Part shown: positions 8,074 through 17,537 of the stretch, one piece after another
Position numbering within the stretch: the stretch's first letter is position 1
Layout: each line of letters opens with the position of its first letter
Assembly (NCBI GenBank): GCA_900322135.1
Contig: ONYP01000014.1
Coordinates: 1-35,712, forward strand
Direction: 5' to 3'
From: an uncultured Prevotellaceae bacterium
GTDB taxonomy: Bacteria; Bacteroidota; Bacteroidia; Bacteroidales; Muribaculaceae
DNA length: 35,712 nt
Notes under the pieces: generated by a model
What the model was told of the DNA's origin: nothing
Database searches by the model: none
Seen by the model: the letters and a program-made list of their open reading frames with translations, nothing else
Made by a program: the position numbers and the translations under genes

Positions 8074-9415
8074 TTTTTGCAGGTATTTCAGTTGGGTTTG
8101 CGGCGTCGAGACCATCGATAATCGGAGTCTCGTCGACCTTATTTTTCTTATTTCCGTAGTTGGCGATGGTGCGGCTCACGCTCAACATCACGCCAAAGGC
8201 GATACTGATGACGATAATCGATGTACCTCCCTTAGAGATGAGGGGCAACGGCTGGCCCGACACGGGGAAGACGCCCACATTGATGGCCATGTGGAACAAG
8301 GCCTGGAATGTAATAAACGACGCCATGCCAATGACCAGCAACGAGGGCAGCACACGCTTGCTGCGCCGCACGATCATAGCCGCTCGTCCGAGCAGCGACA
8401 GGTAAAGGAACAGCACAAAGATGCCCCCCACCAAGCCCAGTTCCTCGACGATGATCGAGAAGATGTAGTCACTGAAGGCCAGCGGCAGGCGGCTGCACTC
8501 GCGGGACTTGCCCACGCCCTTGCCCACGATGCCACCATGAGCCTGAGCCATGCGGGAGAACATTTCCTGCTGGTTCTTGGCGGTAATATCGCGATAGACC
8601 AGTGAATCGCTGTGCCACCACTCCAAGAGGCGGTTTTTCCATGTGTGCGAGCGGCCCACTTCATCTTTACTCTCACTCGCATCAGGGTTGAGTTCTACCT
8701 GCAGGCCTCCAGTCTGTGTATTGGCCTGCACCTCGGTAAAGAGCTCCTGTTTCTTGTCATTGTTGCTCTTGATGATGAAAAAGATGCCCATCATGATGAT
8801 GAAGAAAATCATCAGGTAGCCGATGCGCTTGAACTGAGCGCCACCGATGAGCAGCATCGAGCCGCTGATGGCAACCAGCAGCAGGGTGTTGGTCAAGCCG
8901 CTGCGAATCATCAAGGCACCATACAGCGCCACGACTACCGCGGCACTTACCAAGCCGCCGTTGCTGATGTCCTTGTTTTTCTGCGACTTGGCGAAGATGT
9001 AGGACAAGATTGTGACTATCGACAACTTGGCCAACTCGGCAGGTTGCAATGTGACCAGACCGGGAATAATCGTCATGGCTCGGCGGGCACCATTGATGAC
9101 CTCGCCAAAGAACATCACATAAATCAGGCTGATTACCGTGATGACAGCCAAGCCCGGTATCATGGCATACAAGAACTTCTGCTTGTTGTAGTCGACGCGC
9201 TGCAACAGCAACACGCACAACGCACCCGCGCCCAAGAATACACACTGCTTGATGATGGGCATGTAGATGCCCTGAGCAGCGATTTCACGGCTCGATGCGC
9301 TATAACTCTCGACTATCGAGATGATGAGCAGAGTGATGTAGATGCCCCAAATCCAGGGGTCGCCATACTTCTGCGAGATTTCGTTGTACCTATTTGTCTT
9401 TTCGGCAGGGGACAT
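8060..9415 (-). CDS. ftsW: Lipid II polymerase FtsW (SEDS family)
   Basis: SEDS-family glycosyltransferase that polymerises lipid II at the septum together with FtsI. A 451-residue multi-spanning membrane protein; at least eight hydrophobic segments are visible from residue 22 to about 430. Family motifs include NGARRAMTIIPGLVTLQPAE before AKL (near 109-132) and the long external loop with AQAHGGIVGKGVGKS, then SDYIFSIIVEELGLVGG. PLISKGGTS near the C-terminus is also diagnostic. The conserved Trp that usually follows GARR is Ala here. The loop between the middle membrane segments is long and charged, as in other Bacteroidales. Located next to murG and murD. Confidence 0.96.
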   Translation of the reverse strand: MSPAEKTNRYNEISQKYGDPWIWGIYITLLIISIVESYSASSREIAAQGIYMPIIKQCVFLGAGALCVLLLQRVDYNKQKFLYAMIPGLAVITVISLIYVMFFGEVINGARRAMTIIPGLVTLQPAELAKLSIVTILSYIFAKSQKNKDISNGGLVSAAVVVALYGALMIRSGLTNTLLLVAISGSMLLIGGAQFKRIGYLMIFFIIMMGIFFIIKSNNDKKQELFTEVQANTQTGGLQVELNPDASESKDEVGRSHTWKNRLLEWWHSDSLVYRDITAKNQQEMFSRMAQAHGGIVGKGVGKSRECSRLPLAFSDYIFSIIVEELGLVGGIFVLFLYLSLLGRAAMIVRRSKRVLPSLLVIGMASFITFQALFHMAINVGVFPVSGQPLPLISKGGTSIIVISIAFGVMLSVSRTIANYGNKKNKVDETPIIDGLDAANPTEIPAKNVWK

Positions 9416-9449
9416 AGGGAGGGGGAACTAATAGCGGTTGTTGAACAGA

Positions 9450-10799
9450 TTAATGGGTTTCTTTCATCTTGCGGACACACTCCTTGAACTGGTTGCCACG
9501 GTCGGCCATGCCGTTGAAAAGGTCAAAGCTGGCACAGCACGGCGACAGCAACACGGTGCTGCCGGCGCTGGCCAGGCCGCGACACTTGTCCATGCACTCG
9601 ACCATGCTGGTAGCGTCGGTGACCACAGGCACCATGCCGTCAAAGAACTCATGCAGCTTGGCATTGTCCTTGCCCAGACACACGATGGCCGTCACTTTCT
9701 CCTTGACCAGCGGAGCAATCTGACTATAGTCGTTGCCCTTGTCGATGCCGCCCAAGATGAGCACACACGGTTCCTTGACACTCTCAAGGGCATACCAGCA
9801 GGCATCCACATTGGTGGCCTTGCTGTCGTTGATGTAACGCACGCCGTCGACAGTGTCGACATACTCCAGACGGTGGGGCACGGCTTCAAAGTCGGCCAAT
9901 GCCTCACGGATGACATCCTTACGGATATCAAACACCTGGGCCGACAAGCCGGCCGCCATAGTGTTATAGACATTGTGCAGGCCTTTGAGTGACAACTGGT
10001 CGCGGGGGATGTCCCAGCGGTCGCCGTCCACATCGAAGTTGAGCACATCGTCATGCACCCACGCTGCGCAATGATCGTCATCGTCGCCGGTGAAACTCAA
10101 CTGCCGCGACTCCAGGTGATGTTGACGCAACTGCAGCGCGATGACCGGGTCGTTTTTCCAGAAGATGAAGGAGTCGTCACCAGTCTGGTTGCGTGTGATG
10201 CGGAACTTGGCGGCGGCATAGTTGTCCATCTTGTAGTCATAACGGTCGAGGTGGTCGGGCGTGATGTTGAGCAGCACAGCCACATTGGCCTTGAACTCAT
10301 ACATGTTGTCGAGCTGGAAACTGCTCAACTCGATGATGTAGACATCATGATGCTCGGTCGCCACCTGTAAAGCCAGGCTGCGCCCCACATTGCCGGCAAG
10401 GCCCACATTCAGTCCCGCCTTCTTGAAGATATGGTAGGTGAGTTTGGTGGTCGTGGTCTTGCCGTTGCTACCGGTGATGCACACCATCTTGGCATCGGTA
10501 TAGCGCCCCGCAAACTCAATCTCGCTCACGATAGGAATCTTTTTCTCGATGGCACGCGCCACCATGGGAGCCGTGTCGGGGATGCCCGGGCTCTTCACTA
10601 TTTCGTCGGCATTGAGGATTTTCTCGGGGGTGTGGCCGCCTTCCTCCCAGGCGATGTCATACTGGTTGAGCAGGTCCTTATAGGCCTGACCGATGCTGCC
10701 GGCATCGCTCAGCCACACATCCATGCCCTTGACCTTGGCCAGCACAGCGGCACCCGCTCCGCTCTCGCCTCCGCCTAAAACTACTAGTCTTTTTGCCAT
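9450..10799 (-). CDS. murD: UDP-MurNAc-L-alanine--D-glutamate ligase
   Basis: Adds D-glutamate to UDP-MurNAc-L-Ala. The N-terminal nucleotide-sugar domain begins MAKRLVVLGGGESGAGAAVL. The ATP loop is ITGSNGKTTTT (108-118). NITPDHLDRY and YINDSKATNVDA are MurD signatures, and the C-terminal domain ends with LLSPCCASFDLF. Length 449 is normal. The gap to mraY is 29 nt and to ftsW 34 nt, all co-directional. Confidence 0.98.
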   Translation of the reverse strand: MAKRLVVLGGGESGAGAAVLAKVKGMDVWLSDAGSIGQAYKDLLNQYDIAWEEGGHTPEKILNADEIVKSPGIPDTAPMVARAIEKKIPIVSEIEFAGRYTDAKMVCITGSNGKTTTTKLTYHIFKKAGLNVGLAGNVGRSLALQVATEHHDVYIIELSSFQLDNMYEFKANVAVLLNITPDHLDRYDYKMDNYAAAKFRITRNQTGDDSFIFWKNDPVIALQLRQHHLESRQLSFTGDDDDHCAAWVHDDVLNFDVDGDRWDIPRDQLSLKGLHNVYNTMAAGLSAQVFDIRKDVIREALADFEAVPHRLEYVDTVDGVRYINDSKATNVDACWYALESVKEPCVLILGGIDKGNDYSQIAPLVKEKVTAIVCLGKDNAKLHEFFDGMVPVVTDATSMVECMDKCRGLASAGSTVLLSPCCASFDLFNGMADRGNQFKECVRKMKETH

Positions 10800-10828
10800 A
10801 TTATATCTTGTTGGGTTTTCTATAGTTG

Positions 10829-12088
10829 TTATCGTATCTTGAGCGTGACAAATGTCAATGCCGCCAGCAGAATGCTCACCAGGAAGAAGCGCATCACGAT
10901 CTTGGCCTCGGGGATGCGGTGATCAGGGGTCTTGATTTTGTAGTCCCAGGTGAGTTTAGCGGGGTCGGCAGTGAAGTGGTGATGCAAGGGAGTCATCTTG
11001 AACAGACGCATGTTCTTGCCCTTGTGACGCTTGACATACCACACCTGCAGGATGACCGACAGCTCCTCGATCAGGAAGATGCCGCACAGCAGGGGGATGA
11101 GCCACTCCTTGCGGATGAGCACGGCAAACACCGCGATGATGCCGCCCAGGCACAGACTGCCCGTGTCGCCCATGAACACCTGCGCCGGATAGGAATTATA
11201 CCACAGGAAGCCGATTGTGGCTCCGATGAATGCGGCGGCATAGACTACCAGTTCACTGCTATCCGGGATGTACATGATATTCAAGTAGGATGAATAGATG
11301 ACATTACCACCCAGATAGCACATGATGGCTAGGGCGACTCCGATAATCGCCGATGTTCCCGTCGCCAAGCCGTCAACGCCGTCGGTCAGGTTGGCACCGT
11401 TGCTCACGGCAGTGATGACAAAGATGGTCACCAGGATGAACAGAATCCATCCGCCCACCTGCTTGTACTTGCCCATCCAGCCGGTGAAGTAGGCGTAGTC
11501 GAAGTTATGGTTCTTGACAAAGGGCAGCGTGGTCTTGGTGGCCTTGACCGCCTGGGACTTGTGGATCTCGACCAACTCGGGAGTCTCGTTGCGGTTGCTG
11601 ACATGTACATTCTCGTTCATCACGATGGCGGGGCTCAGGTACATCGTCAGGCCGACAATGATGCCCAGACCCACCTGACCGACAATCTTGAACTTGCCTT
11701 TCAAGCCCTCCTTGTTGTGGTGGAAGACCTTGATGTAGTCGTCGGCAAAGCCCAGGGCACCGCACCACAGCGTGGATACAATCATCAGCAGCATGTACAC
11801 ATTGTTGAGCTTACCCAGCAACAGGCAGGGCACAAGAATCGAGATGATAATGATGATACCGCCCATGGTGGGAGTACCCTGCTTGGCGGAATTGCCGCCC
11901 AACTTCTCTTCACGCTCCTTGTCACACATCTGCTTGTCCTTGAGCTTGAAGATGATGCGCCGGCCGATGACTATGCCGATGAACAACGACAGGATGAACG
12001 CGAAGCCCGACCTGAAGGTGATGTACTCAAACAGGCGTGCTCCGGGGAAATGGGTCTCTTGCAGGTAATGGAAAAGATGGTATAACAT
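10829..12088 (-). CDS. mraY: Phospho-MurNAc-pentapeptide transferase MraY
   Basis: Transfers phospho-MurNAc-pentapeptide to undecaprenyl phosphate, giving lipid I; integral membrane enzyme. GTPTMGGIII (71-80), the Asp pair in GFADDYIK (113-120), NLTDGVDGLA (233-242), GDTGS (307-311) and the His cluster PLHHHF (367-372) cover the catalytic and Mg-binding motifs. At 419 residues it is longer than the ~360 of E. coli. The additional stretch near 155-210 (ENVHVSNRNETP to YFTGWMGKY) is an extra loop commonly present in Bacteroidetes MraY. Begins at an ATG 27 nt after the murE stop. Confidence 0.98.
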   Translation of the reverse strand: MLYHLFHYLQETHFPGARLFEYITFRSGFAFILSLFIGIVIGRRIIFKLKDKQMCDKEREEKLGGNSAKQGTPTMGGIIIIISILVPCLLLGKLNNVYMLLMIVSTLWCGALGFADDYIKVFHHNKEGLKGKFKIVGQVGLGIIVGLTMYLSPAIVMNENVHVSNRNETPELVEIHKSQAVKATKTTLPFVKNHNFDYAYFTGWMGKYKQVGGWILFILVTIFVITAVSNGANLTDGVDGLATGTSAIIGVALAIMCYLGGNVIYSSYLNIMYIPDSSELVVYAAAFIGATIGFLWYNSYPAQVFMGDTGSLCLGGIIAVFAVLIRKEWLIPLLCGIFLIEELSVILQVWYVKRHKGKNMRLFKMTPLHHHFTADPAKLTWDYKIKTPDHRIPEAKIVMRFFLVSILLAALTFVTLKIR

Positions 12089-12115
12089 ATCCTTGCTTTG
12101 TTGTGATTAATAATC

Positions 12116-13585
12116 TTAGTTGGAGGGCTGCTCAGCGGCAAACACCTCGAGCACCTGTTCGCGGTCGTCGAAGTGGTGCTTCACACCCTTGATTTCCTGG
12201 TAGTCCTCGTGTCCCTTGCCGGCAATGAGCACCACATCGCCAGCCTGTGCCAGCTGGCAAGCGGTGCGGATGGCCTGGCGGCGGTCGGTAATCGTGAGGG
12301 TCGTGGGGCGAGATTCCTCAGGCAGGCCCACCTCCATGTCACGCAGGATGGCCTCGGGGTCCTCGTTGCGCGGATTGTCGCTGGTGAGAATCACGCGGTC
12401 ACTGCGCACAGCCGACTCGCGGGCCATAATCGGGCGCTTGCCGGCATCACGGTTGCCGCCGCAGCCGCACACGGTGATGATGTGGCCACTGGTGCCCACC
12501 ACCTCACGGATGGTGTCCAGCACATTGACCAGGGCGTCGGGCGTGTGGGCATAGTCCACGATAGCCGTGTAACCACGGGGCGAACGCAGCGTCTGGAAAC
12601 GCCCGGCCACGGGCTCCAGCAGGCTCATGTTCACCAACACCTGTTGCGGGTCGAAACCCAACAACAGCGATGCGCCATAGACCGACAGCAGGTTATAGGC
12701 ATTGAAGCGGCCCGTGAACAGCACCTCGACGAGGTTGCCGTTGAGCTCCAGTGTGGTGCCGTCCAGGCGCGACTCAACGATGCGGCCTTTAAAGTCGGTG
12801 ATTGAGCGCAGCGAGTATCGGTACTTGCCGGCACGCGTATTCTGCAGCATCACCTCGCCCACCTTGTCGTCGGCATTGACCAGGGCAAAGGCACCGGCGG
12901 GCAATGCGTCAAAGAACATCTTCTTGGCTGCGATATAGTTGTCCACGGTCTTGTGGAAATCCATGTGATCGCGCGTGAGGTTGGTAAAGATGCCGCCGGC
13001 AAAGGTGATGCCCTCGATGCGCCGTTGCACGCAAGCATGGGAACTCACTTCCATGAAGGCATATTCACAACCAGCCTCAACCATCTCGTGGAGCAGACGG
13101 TTGAGCGTCAAGTGGTCGGGCGTGGTCTGCTGTGCCACCTCCTCGCGGGTGTCAATGATGTTCTTCACCGTCGACAGCAGGCCGGCCTTGTAGCCCATCA
13201 AGCGCGCCATCTCATAGAGCAGCGTCGCTGTCGTCGTCTTGCCGTTGGTGCCGGTGACACCCACCAGACGCAGGGCCTTGGAGGGATGGTCAAACCATTC
13301 GTCGGCAAGATGAGCCAATGCGATAATGCTGTTTTCAACCTGTATATAGGTCACTGCAGGATTGAGCGCGGCAGGCATATCCTCGCACACGATGGCACAG
13401 GCGCCAGCAGCAATCACATCGTCGATAAAGCGGTGTGAATCCACGGCGACGCCCTTGACGGCGACAAAGAGAGCACCCTTAGCGGCCTTGCGCGAATCGT
13501 TTACCAGGTCGGTGATGTCAATATCAGTGCCACCCACCACCTGCAGTGGTTTGATAGACGAGAGTAGTTGTGATAATTTCTTCAT
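12116..13585 (-). CDS. murE: UDP-MurNAc-tripeptide ligase, meso-diaminopimelate type
   Basis: Adds the third stem-peptide residue. The ATP loop is GVTGTNGKTTTA (109-120). DNPRNED (403-409) contains the DNPR motif that recognises meso-diaminopimelate rather than lysine, so the cell wall is predicted to be of the DAP type. GKGHEDYQ (450-457) and DFHKT (near 210) are also family features. Length 489 is normal. The gap after the ftsI stop is 4 nt, suggesting coupled translation. The lysA gene at 17.5 kb consumes the same DAP pool. Confidence 0.98.
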   Translation of the reverse strand: MKKLSQLLSSIKPLQVVGGTDIDITDLVNDSRKAAKGALFVAVKGVAVDSHRFIDDVIAAGACAIVCEDMPAALNPAVTYIQVENSIIALAHLADEWFDHPSKALRLVGVTGTNGKTTTATLLYEMARLMGYKAGLLSTVKNIIDTREEVAQQTTPDHLTLNRLLHEMVEAGCEYAFMEVSSHACVQRRIEGITFAGGIFTNLTRDHMDFHKTVDNYIAAKKMFFDALPAGAFALVNADDKVGEVMLQNTRAGKYRYSLRSITDFKGRIVESRLDGTTLELNGNLVEVLFTGRFNAYNLLSVYGASLLLGFDPQQVLVNMSLLEPVAGRFQTLRSPRGYTAIVDYAHTPDALVNVLDTIREVVGTSGHIITVCGCGGNRDAGKRPIMARESAVRSDRVILTSDNPRNEDPEAILRDMEVGLPEESRPTTLTITDRRQAIRTACQLAQAGDVVLIAGKGHEDYQEIKGVKHHFDDREQVLEVFAAEQPSN

Positions 13586-13589
13586 GATT

Positions 13590-15713
13590 TCAGTAGTTTC
13601 TCAATGTTAGGTTAATGCTTTGTCCTCTTGAATAGCTCGAGCCGGCCGAGAGGCTTTGTCCGGTGACCATTCCCGAACCCGTGAACACGACCGACAGGCC
13701 GGCATCCTCCAGAGTCTTGATTGCTTCACGGATATTCAGGCCCACGACATTGGGCACGCCCTTGGACACTGCCGTCGGGCGGGCATAACGATGGGGCTTG
13801 CTCCCGCCCAGGAAATGGTCGATATTGGCATAGGCCTGATCGTTCATCGACGCATACAGCGTGGGATAGTTCTTGAGGCTCTCGTCCTTGGCTGCAGCGC
13901 GGTAATCGGGGGCGTTGCCCAGCAGGCCGATGGCATACATTTTGCGGGCAATGTTCTTCAACACGACGCCACTGCTGGCACCGGCACCCATGTTGGCGTT
14001 CCTCAACAGGACGATGCACGAGTATTTGGGCTTGTCGTAAGGGAAGAAACCGCAAAATGCCAATCGTTTCTGGCCACCATACTGGCCTTTAACCACATCA
14101 AAGGCGGTGCCCGTCTTGCCGGCAATCTCGACCTTGTCGTCCTGGACCCACTTCCTGGCTGTGCCGTGGGAACCCCACACCACATCGTGGAGCATAATCC
14201 GCAGCTTGCGGGCATTCTCGGGCGAGCACACCTGCTCACGGATGTAGGTCACGGGGATGATGGAATCGGGCTCACCCTCACGCGACAGTTTCTTGACCAA
14301 GTGGGGACGCACATACTTGCCGTCGTTGGCAATGGCATTGTACATGGCCAGGGTACACAGCGGCGGAATGCGCGCTCCGTAACCATAGGCCTGGCGGGTG
14401 AGCGTCACGCGGCCACCGTTCTTGATCTCGACATTTTGGTACCAGGGGATGTTCTCGCCGGCGATACCCGAGTGGAACGGCTCAAAGAATCCCATCTCCC
14501 GCAGACGGTCATGGAAGCCCTGCGGGTTAGCGCCATACTTCTGGACAATCAGTTTGGCCATGCCGATGTTGGACGAGGTCTCGATAATCTGGCGGGGAGT
14601 GCGGGTAGCACCGCCGTGCTCGTCCTTGACGGTACAGCCGGCATAGGACCACAGCGTACCGGTGGATATGGGCGCATCGATATTGTCAACGATGCCGTCC
14701 TCCAGGGCGACCATCATCGATATGGTCTTTATCACCGAACCGGGCTCATAGCCCAGCACGGCATGGTTCACGCCCTCGACATAATCGCCCGTCTGCTTGT
14801 TGAGGTCCAGGTTGCTGATGGCCTTGATTTCGCCGGTGGCTACCTCCATGAGCACACATGTACCCCACTCGGCTCCCGTCTTGACGCACATGTCGTAGAG
14901 CTCATTCTCCACGATGTCCTGCAACTGGATGTTGATGGTGGTGGTGATGTCATAGCCCTTGACGGCAGGAACGCTCTCGGCCCTGACGATGCCGTTGGTG
15001 AGCTGGATGTTCTTGGAAATGCCGGGCTGGCCATAGAGCAGCGAGTCGAGCGCCATCTCCAGGCCTGAACGGCCGTGGATCTCGGAGCTCAATGTATCCT
15101 CGCCCACATTGCCGATACTGCGCGCCGCCATGTTGCCGTAGGGCTTGATGCGGCGGTCATGTTTCTCGCTATAGAAACCGTTCTTGTTGCGCGGGAGGTT
15201 CAAGAACGGGAAATTGCGCACCCGCTCAAACTCATTGTGGGTAAGCATCTTCGAGAACAATTTATAGGCACGGTTCTTACGGCCCTTTTTGCCATTGGCC
15301 TGGATGGTTTTCGGGGCATCGAGGATGGCCTTGCGGTCCTGCAGAATCTTCTGCCGCCACTGCGTTGCCGTCATCGTCGTGTCAAACGCCGCCAAGCTGT
15401 CGCACAGCGCGCCAATCTCCTTCATCAGGGTTTCCTCCTTGATGCCGTCGGTGAACCAGTCGATGCGCGGAACATAATAGCGCAGGTTGGCCGAGAGCAC
15501 AGTGCCGTTGTCGGCAAGCAGTTTGCCGCGCTCGGGGGGAATGGGGGTGGTATCGGTAAGCACCTTGTCGGCCTTGCGGTTCCATTCGTCGGCATACACC
15601 ACGGTGGTCTTGAACAGGTCCCACACTATCGTTACCGAGAAAAGCAGCATGATTCCCACCACGATGGCGTAGCGGGCCAGAATGTGTCGTTTGTTGTTTT
15701 GCTTCGTTGCCAT
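13590..15713 (-). CDS. ftsI: Septal penicillin-binding protein FtsI/PBP3 with PASTA domain
   Basis: Transpeptidase that cross-links septal peptidoglycan. One membrane anchor (about 12-32), then the pedestal domain starting with IPPERGKLLADNG (58-70). The transpeptidase domain has SxxK at S326-K329 in EPGSVIKT, SxN at 380-382 (SSN), and KTG at 533-535 in AGKTGTA. A single C-terminal PASTA domain (about 648-707, beginning VPNVVGLNIREA) is unusual in E. coli but normal in Bacteroidetes FtsI. Total 707 residues. It follows ftsL with a 21-nt gap. Confidence 0.97.
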   Translation of the reverse strand: MATKQNNKRHILARYAIVVGIMLLFSVTIVWDLFKTTVVYADEWNRKADKVLTDTTPIPPERGKLLADNGTVLSANLRYYVPRIDWFTDGIKEETLMKEIGALCDSLAAFDTTMTATQWRQKILQDRKAILDAPKTIQANGKKGRKNRAYKLFSKMLTHNEFERVRNFPFLNLPRNKNGFYSEKHDRRIKPYGNMAARSIGNVGEDTLSSEIHGRSGLEMALDSLLYGQPGISKNIQLTNGIVRAESVPAVKGYDITTTINIQLQDIVENELYDMCVKTGAEWGTCVLMEVATGEIKAISNLDLNKQTGDYVEGVNHAVLGYEPGSVIKTISMMVALEDGIVDNIDAPISTGTLWSYAGCTVKDEHGGATRTPRQIIETSSNIGMAKLIVQKYGANPQGFHDRLREMGFFEPFHSGIAGENIPWYQNVEIKNGGRVTLTRQAYGYGARIPPLCTLAMYNAIANDGKYVRPHLVKKLSREGEPDSIIPVTYIREQVCSPENARKLRIMLHDVVWGSHGTARKWVQDDKVEIAGKTGTAFDVVKGQYGGQKRLAFCGFFPYDKPKYSCIVLLRNANMGAGASSGVVLKNIARKMYAIGLLGNAPDYRAAAKDESLKNYPTLYASMNDQAYANIDHFLGGSKPHRYARPTAVSKGVPNVVGLNIREAIKTLEDAGLSVVFTGSGMVTGQSLSAGSSYSRGQSINLTLRNY

Positions 15714-15734
15714 TTCGTCTCTACTTTCATGGGG

Positions 15735-16082
15735 TTATTCGGAAGTCAATTCATAAGGGGGCTCGAGGGGCACGCTCAGCCCCAGGTGCCTCTCCTGCAT
15801 GAGCCTGGTCATCTCGCTCTCGCGTATCATCGAGTTGTAATCGGCACTCGAGTGCACCAGGTCGGTCTGGGAGTCGTCCAACTCAGCCTTGAGGGCAATG
15901 ACTTCCTGCATGCTGCTCTGGAACATGAACTTATTGGCGATATAGGCCAGAGCCATCGCCACAACAAACACGATATAGAACCAGTATCGCTTGAAGAATA
16001 CAAGCGAAAACAACCGGCCGCGGATGAAACCTTTTGCTGCCTTCTTTCCTGACTTTGCGGCACTGTTTTTACTCTCGTTCAT
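15735..16082 (-). CDS. ftsL: FtsL-like divisome protein
   Basis: Small bitopic protein of 115 residues: a basic cytoplasmic N-terminus (KSGKKAAKGFIRGRLF), one membrane segment (about 30-50, YWFYIVFVVAMALAYIA), and an external helical region rich in Glu, Asp and Gln likely to form a coiled coil (about 55-95). Sequence similarity within this family is weak. The assignment rests on length, topology and position between rsmH and ftsI. FtsL recruits and activates FtsW-FtsI together with FtsQ. Confidence 0.88.
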   Translation of the reverse strand: MNESKNSAAKSGKKAAKGFIRGRLFSLVFFKRYWFYIVFVVAMALAYIANKFMFQSSMQEVIALKAELDDSQTDLVHSSADYNSMIRESEMTRLMQERHLGLSVPLEPPYELTSE

Positions 16083-16114
16083 CGTTTCAATGATTAATGC
16101 TTTAAGGGTGATTG

Positions 16115-17047
16115 TTATTTTATTATCTTCATCACATTACCGTCGATGGGCACACGCTCGGCGACACGCAGCTTGGCACTGCGCGAGCGGGGATTGCGGG
16201 CCACCTCGTCGTCGCCGGGAGCGATGACCTTGTTGTTCACCACCCGCAACGGGGCGCTCACCCGACCGTAGAAGTCCTTCTCCACCTTGCCCTCGATGTT
16301 GCCCGCGCGCATGAAATTCTTGACCAAGCGGTCCTCGAGGGAGTGGTAGGTGATGATGGCCAGGCGGCCACCGGGGCTGAGCACCTCAAGGGACTGGGTG
16401 AGCAGTTTGCGCAGGGCGTCGAGCTCTCCATTGACCTCGATGCGCAACGCCTGAAAGACCATCGACAGTTCTTTTTTCTCCTGCGACGGTTTGAGCAGGG
16501 GACGCACAGCATCGACAAGCGCTCCGGTAGTCGTGAGCGGACGGGCCTTGACCAGCGCCGCAGCCAGGCGGCGGGACTGCCGCAACTCACCATACAGGTA
16601 GAGGACATCGGCAAGGCGTTCCTCACTGTAGGTGTTGACCAGTTCACTGGCCGTGAACGGGGCGTTCCTGTTCATGCGCATGTCGAGGGGCGCGTCGGCA
16701 CGGAATGTGAAACCGCGCTCCACGGCATCAAAGTGGTGGAAAGAGACGCCCAGGTCGGCAAGGATGCCGTCCACATGACCGATGCCGTAATAGCGGAGAA
16801 AATTCTTGATGTAGGCAAAGTTGCCGTGTACAAATGTAAATCTCTCGTCCGCCAGACGGTTTTCCCATGCGTCCAGGTCCTGATCCATGCCCAGGAGGCG
16901 GCCGTCGGGTCCCAGTCGCTCGAGAATGGCACGGCTATGGCCGCCACCACCGTAGGTGACATCAACATAGGTGCCTTCGGGCTTGATGGCAAGTCCGTCA
17001 ATGCTCTCGGCGAGCAGTGCAGGTATGTGGTAAACTATTTGGTCCAT
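16115..17047 (-). CDS. rsmH: 16S rRNA m4C1402 methyltransferase RsmH (MraW)
   Basis: SAM-dependent methyltransferase acting on N4 of C1402 in 16S rRNA. From the ATG at 17047 (MDQIVYHIPALLAES) it has 310 residues, normal for the family. The SAM loop is DVTYGGGGHS (29-38); DGILADLGVS and FRADAPLDMRM are family signatures. AIITYHSLEDRLVKNF is the catalytic-region motif. An upstream in-frame TTG at 17089 lies inside the predicted -7 element (17087-17094), so it would not be in the transcript; this decides the start. First gene of the dcw operon here; mraZ, which usually precedes it, is absent. Confidence 0.97.
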   Translation of the reverse strand: MDQIVYHIPALLAESIDGLAIKPEGTYVDVTYGGGGHSRAILERLGPDGRLLGMDQDLDAWENRLADERFTFVHGNFAYIKNFLRYYGIGHVDGILADLGVSFHHFDAVERGFTFRADAPLDMRMNRNAPFTASELVNTYSEERLADVLYLYGELRQSRRLAAALVKARPLTTTGALVDAVRPLLKPSQEKKELSMVFQALRIEVNGELDALRKLLTQSLEVLSPGGRLAIITYHSLEDRLVKNFMRAGNIEGKVEKDFYGRVSAPLRVVNNKVIAPGDDEVARNPRSRSAKLRVAERVPIDGNVMKIIK

Positions 17048-17086
17048 TGCTATCGAGTGTGTCTCATCCCCATTTTTTTGGGACTC

Positions 17087-17094
17087 CAAAGGTA
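17087..17094 (-). promoter_or_regulatory. Promoter of the dcw operon
   Basis: TACCTTTG on the minus strand matches the Bacteroidetes -7 consensus TAnnTTTG. Predicted start about 17080, giving a leader of ~33 nt before the rsmH ATG. No good TTTG -33 box sits at the ideal spacing. Confidence 0.55.
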
Positions 17095-17109
17095 CAACTT
17101 TTTTCGCTA

Positions 17110-17233
17110 AAATTTACAATCTCAAATAAAAAAATTTACAAATTTGAAATATTTTTTATCAACACTTGATGTTAATAACTCTAAATACCCTGTAAATCAG
17201 TAATCTATATTAGCTGTTGTCAGAAATTTACAA
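17110..17233. repeat. Three exact AAATTTACAA decamers upstream of rsmH
   Basis: AAATTTACAA occurs at 17110-17119, 17132-17141 and 17224-17233 in the AT-rich gap (17095-17407) between the divergent rsmH and lysA promoters. The first copy lies just upstream of the dcw -7 element. Possible protein-binding sites, but the region is so AT-rich that chance is a real alternative. The rest of this gap holds no credible gene on either strand. Confidence 0.35.
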
Positions 17234-17407
17234 GTGCAAAATCTTGGCTTTTTCTGGCTTTTTCCCCATTATTTTCTACTTGCTGTTTTCAATGCGGGCC
17301 AGTGCCGCTTTTCGGCCAAGACTCATCCTGTTTTTTTCACACCGCACCATCAAACAAATTCCTTAAAAAATTTTACAGATTTTATAGATTGTAAATAAAA
17401 TTTTTGA

Positions 17408-17415
17408 TAATTTTG
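17408..17415 (+). promoter_or_regulatory. Promoter of lysA
   Basis: TAATTTTG matches TAnnTTTG on the plus strand. Predicted start about 17422, giving a leader of ~127 nt before the chosen lysA ATG. A partial -33 (TTG at 17389-17391) sits a few bases closer than ideal. Confidence 0.5.
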
Positions 17416-17458
17416 CCGCAACTACCGCATCATCATTGTTGATTTAAGGCTAAGGATT

Positions 17459-17537
17459 ATTGATGATGCTGTTAATCAACCGTTTAAAGTGCCAGCACGA
17501 GTGATTCGCGATGGCACTGCTAGAGAAAATCATCAAT
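17459..17537 (+). promoter_or_regulatory. Foldable leader RNA of lysA
   Basis: A perfect 9-bp inverted repeat, ATTGATGAT (17459-17467) with ATCATCAAT (17529-17537), can close a domain holding a second perfect stem, AGTGCCA (17488-17494) with TGGCACT (17512-17518), whose loop has a further CGA/TCG pairing. A short GTT/AAC hairpin (17471-17480) could form a third arm. The closing stem ends 11 nt before the lysA start codon, within reach of the ribosome. No known riboswitch class was recognised. Confidence 0.4.
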
